A stretch of DNA of 64,000 bases from Erpobdella octoculata. Its lineage: Eukaryota; Annelida; Clitellata; Hirudinida; Erpobdellidae. Below the pieces are notes generated by a model that saw only the letters and a list, made by a program, of their open reading frames with translations, was not told the DNA's origin and did not search any database. Position 1 is the stretch's first letter. Each line of letters starts with the position of its first letter. The translations under genes were made by a program, and so were the position numbers. Below are positions 22,901 to 47,161 of the stretch, piece by piece. Location: assembly GCA_963978895.1 (NCBI GenBank), contig OZ022245.1, forward strand, positions 28,262,043-28,326,042, in the 5' to 3' direction.

Positions 22901-24406
22901 ACAATAATAAAAAAAATAATAAAAAGAAATAATATTATAAAAGTAAAATCAAAATTTTACAATAATAATGAAAAGAATAAATAAATAAATAAAAAATGTG
23001 TAAGATAATACAGTAATGAGTGATATCCGAGACTATTGCAACACTTCAAAATACATCTCTATTCGTAGCATAAAAAATATACGAAGATTGAAAAAAAAAG
23101 AAGAAGAAGCAACAAGTCAGATTATATCAAAATGAAAACGAAACAATAAGAAGTGGGAATTCCCAGAAATTTCTCCTCTAGGCTGGCTGACAAGACTGGC
23201 ATCTACAGCAATGCATGCATGTACGAATATGTGTACGTACGCACGTACACATACACACGTACGTGTAGGCATGTGTTTTCGCATGCAATGTTCAAAAAAA
23301 TGTAGTTGTACATATTTATGTACAATAGTTGTTCCGTTTTTACCAGCAATGACGACTTTTCAAAATGCGATAAAATCATCATCACCACATCTTCATCATC
23401 ATCACCAGTCAGTAACAACACATACACACATATATATATAGACAAAGTTACAATTGAATGAAACCAAATATTGTGCCTGCAATCACCCGTGATTCATGAT
23501 CGACACTGCTATCTATCGTGGTCATAATCATCGTCATCAAGACTGCCTACATTAACATAACTGCTACCATTAACATAATCATCGTCATTAAGACTACCCA
23601 CAAAATATGAAAAGCATTCGATTCGAAGGAAAAAAAAAACCTACCACGAGAAGTCAAGAAACACAATCATCGAAAAATTTGTCTCTCCGCACGAAGTTCG
23701 CCGGCAGAGAAAAAAACACAAAAAAAACAAATAAGCTGTGAATTCCATCCAATTGAAATTCAACTGATCACAACTTAACCAACAAGCCAATTGGAAGATT
23801 TTTCTATGCATACAAATCCCAGCTGCTCGTCCAATCGCGTGTGTCTATATATAAATTAAATGAAACGAACACGCAAAATCGAACCATTAAAACGTTTGAA
23901 TTGCTCAGGCAAACGCAGGACAAACAACGCCTGCCTTTAATTGGTTCACAAGCAGTCCAAAATAAGCGATATACAACGATTGGTCGATCGGCAATTTGAA
24001 TTAGACCAATCACATTTTATATCAAAGATAATTATGTATTATTACATAAGGAACTAACATAACATGAGACAATAACTGTTAGTGTTACCGAACAGCTGAT
24101 CACAACGGCCACCAATCGAGTGACTGACATCTAAAGGGGGACGTCAAAGATAACAATGATTGACCAATCGTACGAATCCAGACGACCAATGAAATTAAAA
24201 AAAAAGTTTATTACAAATAAAAAAAAGAGAGAAAAAGAAGGAAAACAAAATCAACCAATCACACACACACACACCTGTCTAGATTCAATTGACCAATGCT
24301 ACTAATTTGACTTCTCTACTACCACTCATTTAATAATACCACACACAATCTTTCTCTCTATTTACCATCTTCTTTCTTCAACTGCCATTCATTGAAGAAA
24401 ACCCAA
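19938..24406. other. Intergenic region with 3' flank of GRB2
   Basis: No coding exon is supported. The region holds ATC/CAT, TAA and AC/GAGA microsatellites (21490, 21718, 22220, 22800, 23370-23410) and a TA tract at 22370. Repeated CCAAT-type motifs run from 23.8 to 24.4 kb. A minus-strand AATAAA at 24207-24212 would suit the GRB2 transcript. Confidence 0.45.
24207..24212 (-). terminator. Candidate poly(A) signal for GRB2/drk
   Basis: Minus-strand AATAAA about 195 bases beyond the GRB2 stop codon. Other AT-rich hexamers are nearby, so the choice is tentative. Confidence 0.35.
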
Positions 24407-26880
<2,474 letters not shown>

Positions 26881-28537
26881 GCTGTTTAAATGAATAAAAA
26901 ACATATATTAATATAAATTCATCATCTTTTTGATTAATGATTACTGCAAAGACATAATAATAAAATAAAAAGCAAAAGATATAAAAGTTTGTCTGCATTG
27001 AACAGATATAATTCAGGACAAACCTTGCGAAACAGCAACGTTACAGCTCTGACAGCCAAATTATTTTATTTTTCCTTTAATGTAACCTTTCAATTGTTCT
27101 GTTTGACTTCAAAAAACGATAGAAAACAAAGACATAAATCAGGCTATTATTATATTCACCATAAAAAAAGAACTACTAGACATCGACCTAGTTAGCTAGC
27201 TAGAAGCTAGACGTTTTAAGACGAGAAATCGTATCCACTAACAGCTGAAAGCTTTCAAAATAAAAATTTAAAAAAAAATAAAATTAAGACTGGAGTAAAA
27301 AAAGAATCTTACAGTGTTTAAAAAAATGTTAATCGTCCGGTTTATCGTTATCGTCGCAAAGAATGGTGGAAAAAACAGGGCTCGGTGAGAAAAATTCAGC
27401 CAATTAAAAAAATTTAACACTCTTAAAAATTTTAAAATGATTAGTGACAAACTAAATTCACTAATTGGACAAAAGTCTTCGACAACAAAATACTCCACAA
27501 TATTCGACGAGAATGCAATGGCAGTAGAAGAATAGTAAAATTAATCACATCTTAATTATGTAACGCTTCATATTGTTTTTGAGTTCTTCCTTCTTTTAAA
27601 CAAGTTTAAATTTTAGTTTTTATAACAAAGTAAAACTAGTTTAGTTGAGGTAAATTTTTTTACAGCAATGCCTCATTTCTATTACCGTTTTTTAATTAAT
27701 TTGATAGCTATCTTTGTAAAAACAATATAAAATTGTTATTAAGGTTGTGAAAATATTTTCAAATTTTCAGTTTTAAATGACGTCTGCAACAAAATAATCT
27801 GTTCTGTTAAAAAAAATCATTATTCGTTTTATTTAAACAACTATTAAGAACATTTAAAAAACTAAAGACATTTAAATAACTAAATACATTTAAATAATTA
27901 AAAACATTAAAACATCTAAAATCATTTAAAAAGTAATGCGCTACACTTTACATTAAAGTTTTTTCAAAACATTATTATTCCGAAAATCATCATTATTATT
28001 GCTTTTGTGATTATACTGATTATAGGGTTGTGTGTCAGCCGGTGTCTGCTTTGTGGCAGTGTAGTGATTATATTTGTATAATCCGAAAGGTGTAAAAATT
28101 ACTTTTAATCATCATAAAAAGTTTTGACCCACTGCTTGCTTAACACAGGTAATTGCTTGGTAGTGTTGCCGTCGGCTGGTTGGCATATCTTGTTTAATAA
28201 ACAATGAAAAGTGAGCAGCATTTATTGTTTTTTATATGTCAATATAACACATGTTTGTCAGCAATGGGAATGGTATTAACTGTAACCATAACCATATCCC
28301 ACTCATGGATCATCCTTAACTTAAAATGGATTTTTCCATAAAAAAAACAAACATAATAAAAAAATAAAAAAAAATAAAAAAATAAAATAACTGAATAAAT
28401 AGGTGATATAATTTATTAGTAAGAGTATTTAAAAATGTCTATGTTTTATATGATTATAAAGAAGGGTCTCAAAACATTTGAACTTTTTATTTATTATTTA
28501 TTTGTTTAATTTAATAAACTTTTCAGAGCAGACAAAC
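26881..28537. other. Divergent intergenic region between GRB2 and AAK1
   Basis: Both genes' first coding exons face away from this 1.66-kb AT-rich stretch, so promoters and 5' UTR exons should lie here. A 3' splice site ('aaacttttcag' at about 28526) just before the AAK1 ATG implies an upstream non-coding exon. No coding exon is seen. Confidence 0.5.
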
Positions 28538-36873
<8,336 letters not shown>

Positions 36874-39800
36874 GAAAGAGAGAAAAAAGATGAGTTCAAA
36901 AATAAAGCTATTACAGATATTTTTGTTATTGAATAGGAAATATTAAACGATAAATAGAAGGTTTGATTGGTCGATAGTCCTCTCACCTCTCTGCCTGTCT
37001 GTCCGACAAGCTTAGATGATTTAATTTTAGAAGAGTCGTAGAAGGTTTAATTCTAACAGCTAGCTAGCCAGCCGGTCACGGGCTGCCGATTAAGTTTTTG
37101 AGTCACGACCGATCTCTCGGCCTGGCGAATATTCTTTTCTCGTGTCGAGGTAATTAATCTAGCTGGCTGATTGATTTCATTCATCGTAGGGTTGAATTTG
37201 CGACCAATTTTATTGAACAGCTTGTGTGATTTAAAATACGTGCGCCAGCGTCGCGATTTCGTCTAGTTGCCGTGTGAGTATAATAAGTCTTTTGAGCGAA
37301 TCACCTTTGACATCTGCTTCGACCGGATTGGCTCTCGTCGGAAAAGAATTTTAAGAAAACGACATTTGGAATCGAATTTGTGATGTTTTATCATTATTAT
37401 CTTATTTGAATTTGATCTGTATTTTTTTAAATTATATTTATATATATATATATATACACACATATATGTGTAAAAAGTGAAATTTGAGTGAAACAATATG
37501 TTCGTTGTTAGCGGAAGACTCGATATGAATTATCATCATCTAGTTGTTATCGTTGCTTCTCGTATCGCGAGTTGTTTTTCTTTCTTTCCACCTGGAAACC
37601 GTTTCATTTCTCTCCCTTTGAGTAATTTAAACTTGAAATCTTGCTTTTTCTTTTCATTCTTTTTAGTCTGCTTCTTGGATACTTTCTCTCTATCTTTCAG
37701 TGGCATTGGCCGATAAGGAAGCTGGCTCGGCTATCGAATGGATGAAATACTTGTCAGGAATTTGACCTTTTGATCTTTTCCAAATTGTAGTCTACCACCA
37801 CCTATTAAAAGTGAATTCCAGAGATCCTCTTATTATTATTGTTATATTTCTTTTTAATTGTAAGTATAAAAAGTTATTTTTCGTTTACATTTCAATTTCT
37901 TTAAATTTTTTTCTCCTACACGTTTTCAGCCATTTTCAATCTAGCCAGGTCGTCATTTGTGTGTGCTGTAAAAGTTCAGTTGTTTTAGCCTTCTTCTTCT
38001 TCTTTTTTTTCGTCTTTCTTTTTCTTCTTCTTCTTCTTGAAAATGTGAAATGAGTGAAGAAAAATAGAAATATAAACTGATGCTTTTTTATTGATTTCTT
38101 ATGGTTGAGTCTTTATCTAATATATTATATAAAGTTGAATTTGTGTTTATCGGAGTGGTGTCGAGTACATTTTCTATTTTTGTTCAATTGTCAAATGTAT
38201 TTTAATAATTTCTGTTTATATACATTTAGTGATTTTTATATAATTCTGAATTTCTCCATCGGTTACTCTGTCTCTTTCTCTCCTTTTCTCTCGAGAAATC
38301 CCGCTGTATCAACAATAATTCTTGTCTTGCTCAATAGATTTATCTTCATAATAATAATTGCTTGTTCTTTAATGCTCGGTTTCTTATGAAAATATAGTTT
38401 CAATGAATTGTTACTGTTTAAATTGTTAGTAACAATTAATTATATTATGTATTTACCAGTGTGTTTGGTTAGTTGATGGTAGGCACCATCGTGGCGTTAC
38501 AATGGGGGTGCGGAGGAACAGATGTCCCCCGAGCCGCCAAAATGTGAAAAACGCGTGAAATTAAAATGAATTTTCGTGAAATTAATCTATTAAGTACTAT
38601 TAACTACTTAACTAACTTACAATCTTCACCGGGTGTCATTTTATCATATAAAACTCGAAAGTAGAACTAATAGTTTTAAGCATAGACTCATAATATAATA
38701 TTATATTATAAGTCTATGGTATTAAGGGACTGAAATACCCATTCCCACACTGTCTACCGGTGCTGTACCGCGAGTTTTGGCGGCGCCCCTCCCAAGATGT
38801 GATAAAGATAAGAATTATTTTTTATTTAGAGTCCTTTTCCGAATAAGTCGATTTGGACTAAAAGATAAGTATTTTATGTTTTTTTTATAGGTGTTGAAAG
38901 ATGTTTTTATTGTAAGTCTTGATAGAAGTTATTCGGCGTGTGTGTAAATAACAAAACAGTTAAATAATGTTGTCTTAAATGCTAAAAAAGTGACAATGAC
39001 AAATAAATGAGTTATGCATACTTAAATGGCTTTGAACGCGGTAGATATCAAACTATTTGATCCAACATAAGAAAACCGCCATATGTGTTATCCATTATGT
39101 CAATAATAAGCAGATATAAATATGATAAAACTATTTGATAAAAAAGCGGTTTCAACTTAATTAGAAGCTTAAACATTAACTCACCAAGTGCTATTATGTA
39201 ACGCTATTCATACAAACAAGGATATCTTGATATTTAATTATTAAGAAGACAAAGCGCGCTTTTTGTTTATATATTAGATAATCGATAATAATACTAATGT
39301 GAGAAATTCAAATGACCTCTCATCTATAGGCTGCGTACCTATATAACGTTATATCATAATTAATATCCAACGTTTTAAATGCTTTTTACGCTGCAACATT
39401 ATAGGTACAGTGCACTATATATAATAGTTAGTGAATTAAACATTCTTTATCTTGTAATAAATATAGTACCTAATATAATAATTCATTCATGTCATTGGTT
39501 CTACGACCACTTTGATGAAATGCAGATATATTAGCCATTTTGGTAATCAGGACATTCGAGTGCCCTGCAATTCTTTTTTTTTTGTAGTTCTTAGAAGGTT
39601 TTCGTTTATAAGTTGTTTTGTTTTTATAACAGTTTACCCATACACAATTTAGTCTTTTACACTTTTACAGCAGTTATTTTCAAGAATGATAGCTCCGCTT
39701 GTAATAATAATTCTGGTCACAGATTGAGAAAAAAGATAAGATATATGTAAATATTAGAGAATATTATATTCATATTAAGTGAGTTCCATGCAGTGCTTTG

Positions 39801-40667
39801 ATGAGCAATCCACTATCGCCACTTGCTCAATGAGTTATTACGGTTATTACACTTATCTGTTACCTTTGTTTTATAAATGTATAATTGAATTTTCTTATAC
39901 AGAGTATAAGTTGTTTAATAAGGCGTCATGATTCCAATAGTTATATGTTGTGAAAATCAACATTAATTAAACACAAATATCTTCGATCCATAGACTCTTA
40001 AATAATAACTATCTTTTATTTAAAAGTCCATGTTCGATCAAACTCAGGTTTATCATTCTAGATAGTCCATGGTTTAATTCAATAGTTCGCAGCCTTTTGA
40101 TCTATATAACTGTTTAAAGTTTAAATAACCCCGAAAAACTAGGTAGGTAAATAAAGAGCAACGTCAGAGAATTCAAAAGTACTAATTTTAATTTTCCTTT
40201 GATGTTCCCGCATCAGAGCCCCGAGTTACCGAACGCTTCTTATAATAAAAGACCACACGCGCTTTCTTTATAATATAGCTCACAGCCCCCCGATCTTCAC
40301 AGCTCTGGCCTTAAATTTAAAATGGCGTCTTTTTGAATTTAACTCGATCGTAGTTGGTAGATAGATTTAGCATTCTTTTTTAGTTGAATACCGAGAACTG
40401 GATTTAATTTTTTGCAAACGTTATTGTTGAATGGATTGATGCGGATTACGTGTTTTTTTAACCAATTTTCAGATTCTTTTGCATTAAAGTTCATCAACAC
40501 CGATCGGTTAATAAATTATCGTAGTAATTAACTAAGACTAGAACTGGTGTAGTAACATTTATAGTTTCTCCCGAAGGCATCCGGTGCTATCGTGGAGTGC
40601 GGGAATTTATTTTTTGAGATCATTTGCGAATAATTTCAGAGTGTACGACTGTTTACGTCTTTACGTC
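36874..40667. other. AAK1 3' flank and intergenic spacer before Axin
   Basis: AATAAA occurs at 36901-36906, 28 bases after the AAK1 stop. TA/CA runs lie at 37440-37470 and T/C-rich tracts at 37990-38040. A near-perfect palindrome is at 38681-38718. A G/C-rich fragment at 38460-38540 and 38740-38800 ('gggggtgcggaggaacag', 'gcggcgcccctccc') looks like transposon debris. No coding exon is supported. Confidence 0.45.
38681..38718. repeat. 38-bp near-perfect palindrome
   Basis: CATAGACTCATAATATAATA and its reverse complement with one mismatched pair, able to form a cruciform. No gene association is evident. Confidence 0.8.
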
Positions 40668-43600
40668 ATGTCGTCGGAGAATGTACGTAGAATAAACAAA
40701 AAAAATGACAATAATGTTGATACGTTTTCCTATGCGTCCGTTAGACCGCCGGGCGATGGTGGTGAAAACGTTTCTAATGCTATTTATAATGGATCTACCG
40801 AGTTACTTCACCATCCCTCTTCTATACATTCACAGACATCAAATTTACATAGGAGTGAAATGGGAGAAAAACTACAGCAACAGCTCGACGATGACAATGA
40901 AGAAAGCGGCAACAGTAGTGGAACGATGTCCCACAAGATATGGCGTGAAAGTTTCGAACAGATGATTAGCGATCCAGAAGGTAGAAAGCTTTTCAAGGAA
41001 TACCTCGGAGAAGAATTCAAGCTTTTCGAGTTTTATACGGCTTGCCTCCTCACTAAGAGTTTCAAGAGCGAAAAAAACAACATGTTTTCCTTAAATAGAA
41101 AAATCTACAAGACGTTCATTAAGAACAGTACGATGGAGTTACCGGTAGAAGTCAAGAAAAAAATCATAAAAGAACTCAAGAAAAAATCGGTGGATCGGAC
41201 GGTCTACGATGAAGCTGAAGCTCTGGTCAAAAATCTCCTGGAGACGGTTCACTATCCGGCTTTTCTGGAATCGAATTTATATAAAAAATATGCCATAGCA
41301 GAAGAAGAGTGCTCTAAGTTCGGGAGTAGCGAATCGAACAGTCCAGAAAACCCCAACAAACAGACGCAACAGCCGAAGGCTGGAATACGAGAGTCGGTTT
41401 TCGTACAAGAATCGTTTCTAGGAAGCTGCAACAATGACCAGTCGATGTCCTTCTCTTCGATGTCGGAAAAAGATGAAGACGTTTCAAGGAGAATTAATAA
41501 TTATAGTATTGAAAGGTATGTACAATATTTTTTCCAGTTACGGTATTTTATTTGTACGCATTTGTAATTATTAAGGAGTATGGTCTAAGGAATATTAATT
41601 TGGAGCAGTAAATAGTAAAGACCTGTATAATTTATGGAAAAAAGGCTCAAAATCTATTTTTTTGAAAAACACCAATTCATGGAAAAAGCATGGATGGATT
41701 TATCCTATTGTAGGCTATTGAACAAAATTGCAGAAATTAAAAGATATATATATATACTCTATTTCACAGTCTCTGTGACTGCAGTTTATTAACGATCATG
41801 TCTGCTGACATGTGAAAGTACAATAAATTCTATAAAACTTACAGGGAAGAAGAAGAGAATTACAGTTACAACTGCCATCCAATCCGAGACTTCGACTTCA
41901 GCTCTGGAAGAGTTCCAGGCATCTGCAGCGATCCAGTCACGGATGATAACGCCTCTCTTGTTTCGGAAAAAAGGTCGGTTTTTATTTTTTCCAACATTCT
42001 CCGAAGGAGGGAGACCGTCGTCACTTTGTCGGAACTGAAAAAATCTAATAGTCTGAATTTTGTAGGCATGCTCACGAACGCAAGTCGAAGCACTTTTGCA
42101 CGTCTCACGTCCCGTCGAATCTCAACTGGAGTGACGTGCCTGTGAGTCTCTTTTCTTTGTTGTCGTTATGAAATATTATTTTTAATATATACATATAATA
42201 CATATTTACATAATATAATATTTAAATGCAAATAGCCAGGTAAAGAAATCTAATCTACAAACATATAAGCTTATTTATTTATTATTTATTATTGTAACAA
42301 TTAAGATAACCCACTGAATGACATAAATTTATTTTATGTAAATTTTAAAATTATAAATTCTTAAAATATCTGTTTAATCCGTGAAATGTATCGTAGAGAA
42401 CACAACATCGGGAAGTGCCTTCAGGAGAACTGGCGTCAAAACGGCCGGATCAGTTCTTCCGATTTCTCAATGAAAAGCTCAAGATAGTACAAGTAAATTT
42501 TTATGGCAATGAAACACACTGTGAAAATATAAAATCTAACTGCTTTATTTCTAAAAAAAATTTATGTTGTTTAATAATAATCAAAAAATTCAAAATTTTT
42601 TAAATACTAATTCTTTTAAGTAATTTAATCAGTTGGAAAGATCTTGCGAAGAAGAAAAAAAAACAGACCTTGATAGAGAAGCTGAACTTGCATTAGAGAA
42701 GCAAGAATCGATTATCGACAATAGGCATTCCAGGCACCACAAAAGTTTCGTGCAGCACCGAGACCCAGTGGTGGAGGTCAGCGGTTATTCCCATCACCAG
42801 AGAAGGGATCAGGGTTCGATGAACATGACCCACCAAGTACCTTGTCCGGAAAATTTCCATCGACGTCACAACACGTCCCTACAGGTTCAACCGAACGTAC
42901 CTCAGACGTTAGTGAATCGAGGAGAACACCACAGAAACTACCAGCAAGTCTGGCAGATGCAACAACCAGTTTGTCTCGATCAGCTCTCTCAGCATCATGA
43001 TTATTTTCTACATACTCAACAGTTACAGAACCATCATCAACAGTTAAAGAACCATCCTCAACAGTTACAGAACCATTCTCAACAGTTACAGAACCATCCT
43101 CAACAGTTACAGAACCATCCTCAACAGTTACAGAACCATCCTCAACAGTTACAGAACCATCCTCAACAGTTACAGAACCATCCTCAACAGTTACAGAACC
43201 ATCCTCAACAGTTACAGAACCATCCTCAACAGTTACAGAACCATCCTCAACAGTTACAGAAGCATCAACAACAGTTACAGTACCATCTACAACAGGAAAT
43301 GTCATTAAACTACAGCATGTTGGATGGAAGCTGTTCTCGCAATCTCTCTGGCATCACCAGTCGTTCACAATTTGAAAGGTTTGTTTTTATTAAGGTATTA
43401 ATTTAAAAATAAAATTAACCAGGTGACTATAAACATTATACAGGGTAATAAAACAGGTGATTATTTATTTTAAGCATTTTTATAGTTTTTTGTTTTATAT
43501 AAATTGCTTATTTTTTCTAATCCTAAAAGGCCTTCCCGATCAAGAAACTCTGCTGCTACCGCTGCTAATATGGAAAGAAACACGTCAAGTAGAAATCCTC

Positions 43601-44923
43601 CGATTAACGTCAGGTATGTTGACATCATTGTGTCGCACTTTTATTGTAATAAATAAAATAAAATATATATTTATAAACGTATGTGTTTGTATGTATATAC
43701 TAAGTTATAATACAGCATTGTGTAATACTGCTATCTCCTCTTTGAGTGGTCTTGAAACGTGTCATCATTTAAACTTGATTTGAAGTGGCCACTTTTACTT
43801 AAAAGAATTTAATTTCTTGTCAAGTTTTTGAGTCAGACTTGATGATGACTTGTTTGTTATCTGCAGTTTTTTGATTAGAATTGCCCTGGAGCGAACAAAA
43901 TAATTGCGGCTGTAAATATTTCTAGTGATTATCAATGCGAATATTTTTTTTTATTAAACCGCGTTACTGTGAAACTATTAAAATATTACGGCTTAATAAA
44001 TAACAAAAACATAAAATCGCATTGATAAGTGCCTAATTGTTTTTGCATAAATTCATATTCTCAATCAGTCACGTCCACACAAACGATGCACCGAGACGAA
44101 TGAGACAATCTAGATCTTTGGAGGGCATGCTAAATCCGCCATCCCTGCCCTTGCTGCTTCCTCCATCGTAAGATCTCCCAGTTGTGTAATAAATAAAATA
44201 AAATAAAATAATTACATCATGTATAATTAAAATAACATCATTTATAAATTGAAAAAAAATCATTTTAAGTAAAATAATTACATCATGTATAATTAAAATA
44301 ACATCATTTATAATTAAAATAATTACATCATGTATAATTAAAATAACATCATGTATAGATAACTGTTCAATATTAATAATAATAATAATAATCGTTGTTG
44401 TTGTGACATTTTATATACTCTTTTTTGAAATAATAATAATAATCGTCTTAATGTTTCAGAACTTTTCAAGACCAATATTCCAACCGAGGAGGAGGAGTCA
44501 CAAAAGTCACAAACACGAGCATCATCTCGTCCGACACGACAGCAGCAGCAGCTACGTCGGCAGCGACGGTTGTTTTGTATTATTTCAATACGCAGGTTCC
44601 CTTCAAAGGTACGATAGAAGGAACGAACCCCACTTTAGCGCAGTTTAAAAAACTATTCGGGAGAAAGGGTAACTTCAGGTTAGTCTGTACGGATTTGTTT
44701 GATTTCTTTTAATCTGAGTTAATTAAAAGTTATTTAAAAAAAGGAGCTCGTTAATAAAATTTTAATAATTTATTTTTTACCGTTTGGCAGGTTTTTCTTT
44801 CAGACGTGGGATAACGAATTGAGAATGCAGGTAAAGGAAGAAGTCAGTGAAGATTCAACCGTCCTGCCGATGTTGGAGGGCAAGGTCGTGTGCACCGTCC
44901 ATTCTGTCGACAACAGCCAATGA
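40668..44923 (+). CDS. AXIN: Axin, Wnt/beta-catenin destruction-complex scaffold
   Basis: Cytoplasmic scaffold for APC, GSK3 and beta-catenin. Model: join 40668-41515, 41845-41973, 42066-42141, 42397-42492, 42633-43378, 43530-43613, 44069-44167, 44460-44678 and 44791-44923; 809 residues, phases consistent. Residues 26-33 (RPPGDGGE) fit the tankyrase-binding motif. RGS, about 95-208 (SFEQMISDPEG ... HYPAFLESNLYKKY), is the APC-binding module. A helix at about 367-383 (RPDQFFRFLNEKLKIVQ) aligns with the GSK3-binding helix of Axin, keeping Phe, Leu, Leu and Val contacts, and is followed by an acidic charged helix as in Axin. A His/Gln-rich minisatellite-coded region follows. DIX, about 729-806, has VVLYYFNTQVPFKGTI, TLAQFKKLFGRKGNFRFFFQ and VLPMLEGKVV. 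I cannot identify a clear beta-catenin helix; ESIIDNRHSRHH is at best a divergent version. An in-frame ATG at 40584 would add 28 residues; 40668 is preferred because the tankyrase motif then sits near the N-terminus. Confidence 0.92.
43014..43276 (+). repeat. 21-bp coding minisatellite in Axin
   Basis: Eleven or so units encode LQNHPQQ in tandem, nearly identical at DNA level. They lie between the GSK3-binding helix and the DIX domain, so repeat number should vary easily between individuals without shifting the frame. Confidence 0.9.
44201..44358. repeat. Short AT-rich direct repeats in an Axin intron
   Basis: Units of 'attacatcatgtataattaa' plus 'aataacatcatttataa' recur three to four times before Axin exon 8. 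Confidence 0.75.
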
Positions 44924-45054
44924 GGCGGCAGTTGAGATGGACTGTTTCGTTATTAGTTATTTATTTAGTTTAAAGCGTTTATCTACAATTATGCAAATTT
45001 TTTTCAATTTTCAAGTATATTATGTAATGAATTTATTATTTTGGTCATTATTTA

Positions 45055-45060
45055 AATAAA
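45055..45060 (+). terminator. Axin poly(A) signal
   Basis: AATAAA about 130 bases after the Axin stop codon, followed by A/T-rich sequence. Confidence 0.55.
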
Positions 45061-45616
45061 GTTTAATTTATAATAATAACAATAAATAAAAGTGAATGAA
45101 AAGGTTACTGTTTTCCGAGATACTTGTTAAGAAAAAAAAGTTGTTCAAATTGATATCTATCTGGTTCAAGAAATCCTCCTGTAATGAATTTATTTAATTA
45201 ACTTTATAGAGAATATAATACTAATTTATTACGAACTGATTAATCGCTTCAATCTCCTAAAGTTCTCTGTAACAATGAAGCTAGTCATGACAACATGTAT
45301 GTAACAGTTTTCAAGATCTTTCTATTTTAGTCTTGATTGTAGTATTGAATGTGTTAAAATGTGATCAGTTTGGCTCCAAGGTTGCTATTAGCAAGTGGGA
45401 AATGTGATAAATGTTATTGACATCATATGTATAATGTATTGTCATAATCATTTGAAACTTTGATGCTCGATACATTGTATAGTCATAATCATTTGCAACA
45501 CAGCTGTCAGATTGGTGGATGATTCTTTGATGGCTGAAAATCGGTTATGAGTTGAACAAATTTTATTTGTTTAATATGATATTATTTTCTGATGTAGCAA
45601 AAGCAAGCAGATTGTT

Positions 45617-45808
45617 TGAATAGGTGTAACTATCTTCCCTATATTTCAACGTTTTGAATAGGTGTAACTATCTTCCCTATATTTCAACGCTTTGAATAGG
45701 TGTAACTATCTTCCCCATATTTCAACGTTTTGATTAGGTGTAACTATCTTCCCCATATTTTAACGTTTTGAATAGGTGTAACTATCTTCCCCATATTTCA
45801 ATGTTTTT
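45617..45808. repeat. 39-bp minisatellite, five units
   Basis: Units of 'gaataggtgtaactatcttc' followed by a C/T-rich stretch and 'atatttcaacgtttt' repeat head to tail with only a few substitutions. Confidence 0.88.
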
Positions 45809-46429
45809 ATTTTTTTTAATGTTTATGATGAATTTTATTTTGCATTGTGAAATTCTAACAACACAACAGAGATATATATATGTGTGAAATACTAACAACA
45901 AAGCAAAGATAGATATATGTGTGTGGGAAATGTCATACAAAGTATTTGTTTACTGATATTATTTATAACATTGCAAAATCAACAGATTGCTTCATTATAT
46001 TTATGTTTACAATTATAATAAATTTTATTTTTCATTGTGAAGTACTAACAACAGAGATGTACGTTTGAAAGGAGTATTTGTTTGATTGTTTTCTAAAGTG
46101 TCTTTTTATGTGTTTAATTTTTTTTTATTATGAATTGGTGTGATCGACCCCTGACTGACTATACCCTTCACTTCTTTTAATAACTGCATTCCCCCATGTT
46201 ATTACACGATTTTATTAATTTCTTGCCATGTCATGACAAATCCTGGTGTTTCAATATTGTCCTAAACCTCTATGGAATATTGCCTCTACTATAAAGATCC
46301 TGTTGTTCGTTTAATACTGTGTTCAACTACAGATCAACTGTCGTAAAATAGTATTGTATTAATCCAGTCACACGTGATTGTGTTTTGCTTCAATTTGTGT
46401 TTTGTTTGATTTATAAGATGTTGATATTC

Positions 46430-46625
46430 GCTGATATGTATATATGTGTGAGTGCCTGCAAATGTATGTCTGTATATATGTGAGTGCCTGCAAATGTATG
46501 TCTGTATATTTATGTGAATGTCTGTGATGCGCATTATATGTATATATTATATGTCTGCAATGCATATCTGTATATATGGGAATGCATGCATTGCTTATTA
46601 TATAGATGTATGTGACTGCCTTGTA

Positions 46626-46677
<52 letters not shown>
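46430..46677. repeat. TATG-rich repeats and (TA)n tract
   Basis: Two copies of 'gtgagtgcctgcaaatgtat', related variants of TATGTCTG, then about 50 bases of TA. Confidence 0.8.
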
Positions 46678-46679
<2 letters not shown>

Positions 46680-47161
46680 GTTTGTTTATGTACCTACCTA
46701 CATTGCATTATATGCGTGTCTCTGAGATGACTAATAATAATAACATGCTATTTTCAAGTTGGTGTACTTAATGAGGGCAGTATTAACTTGATATTTCTTC
46801 TACATATTATGACCTTCTCGGAGTTAAACAAATATTTTGTCGATTTTTATCGGTGACTTCTGATTTTTCCCGTTTTTCACTTTTCATCGAATCAACGTGT
46901 GTGTGTGTATATTTGATGTTTTCATTTGGAGATTTTGATCCCCAGTCATTTGACACAGTCTGTTTTCTTTTGTATGGTTTGTAATAAGGTTAGGAACAAA
47001 AAAGAAAAGTCAAATTAATTAAGTGCTAAAATCGTTCTTAGCATTTAAATTGAGTTCAAGGTTTAATCAACGAGTTAAATATGATTTTGTGACATCACTT
47101 TTTTATTGGTGCCAGTTATTGGTCACATAAATGAAAATAAAAGTAGAAAATATGGTTTGCA

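Noticed and set aside
42778..43305. 175-codon minus-strand frame of DGSVTVE repeats
   Set aside because: Antisense reading of the Axin 21-bp minisatellite.
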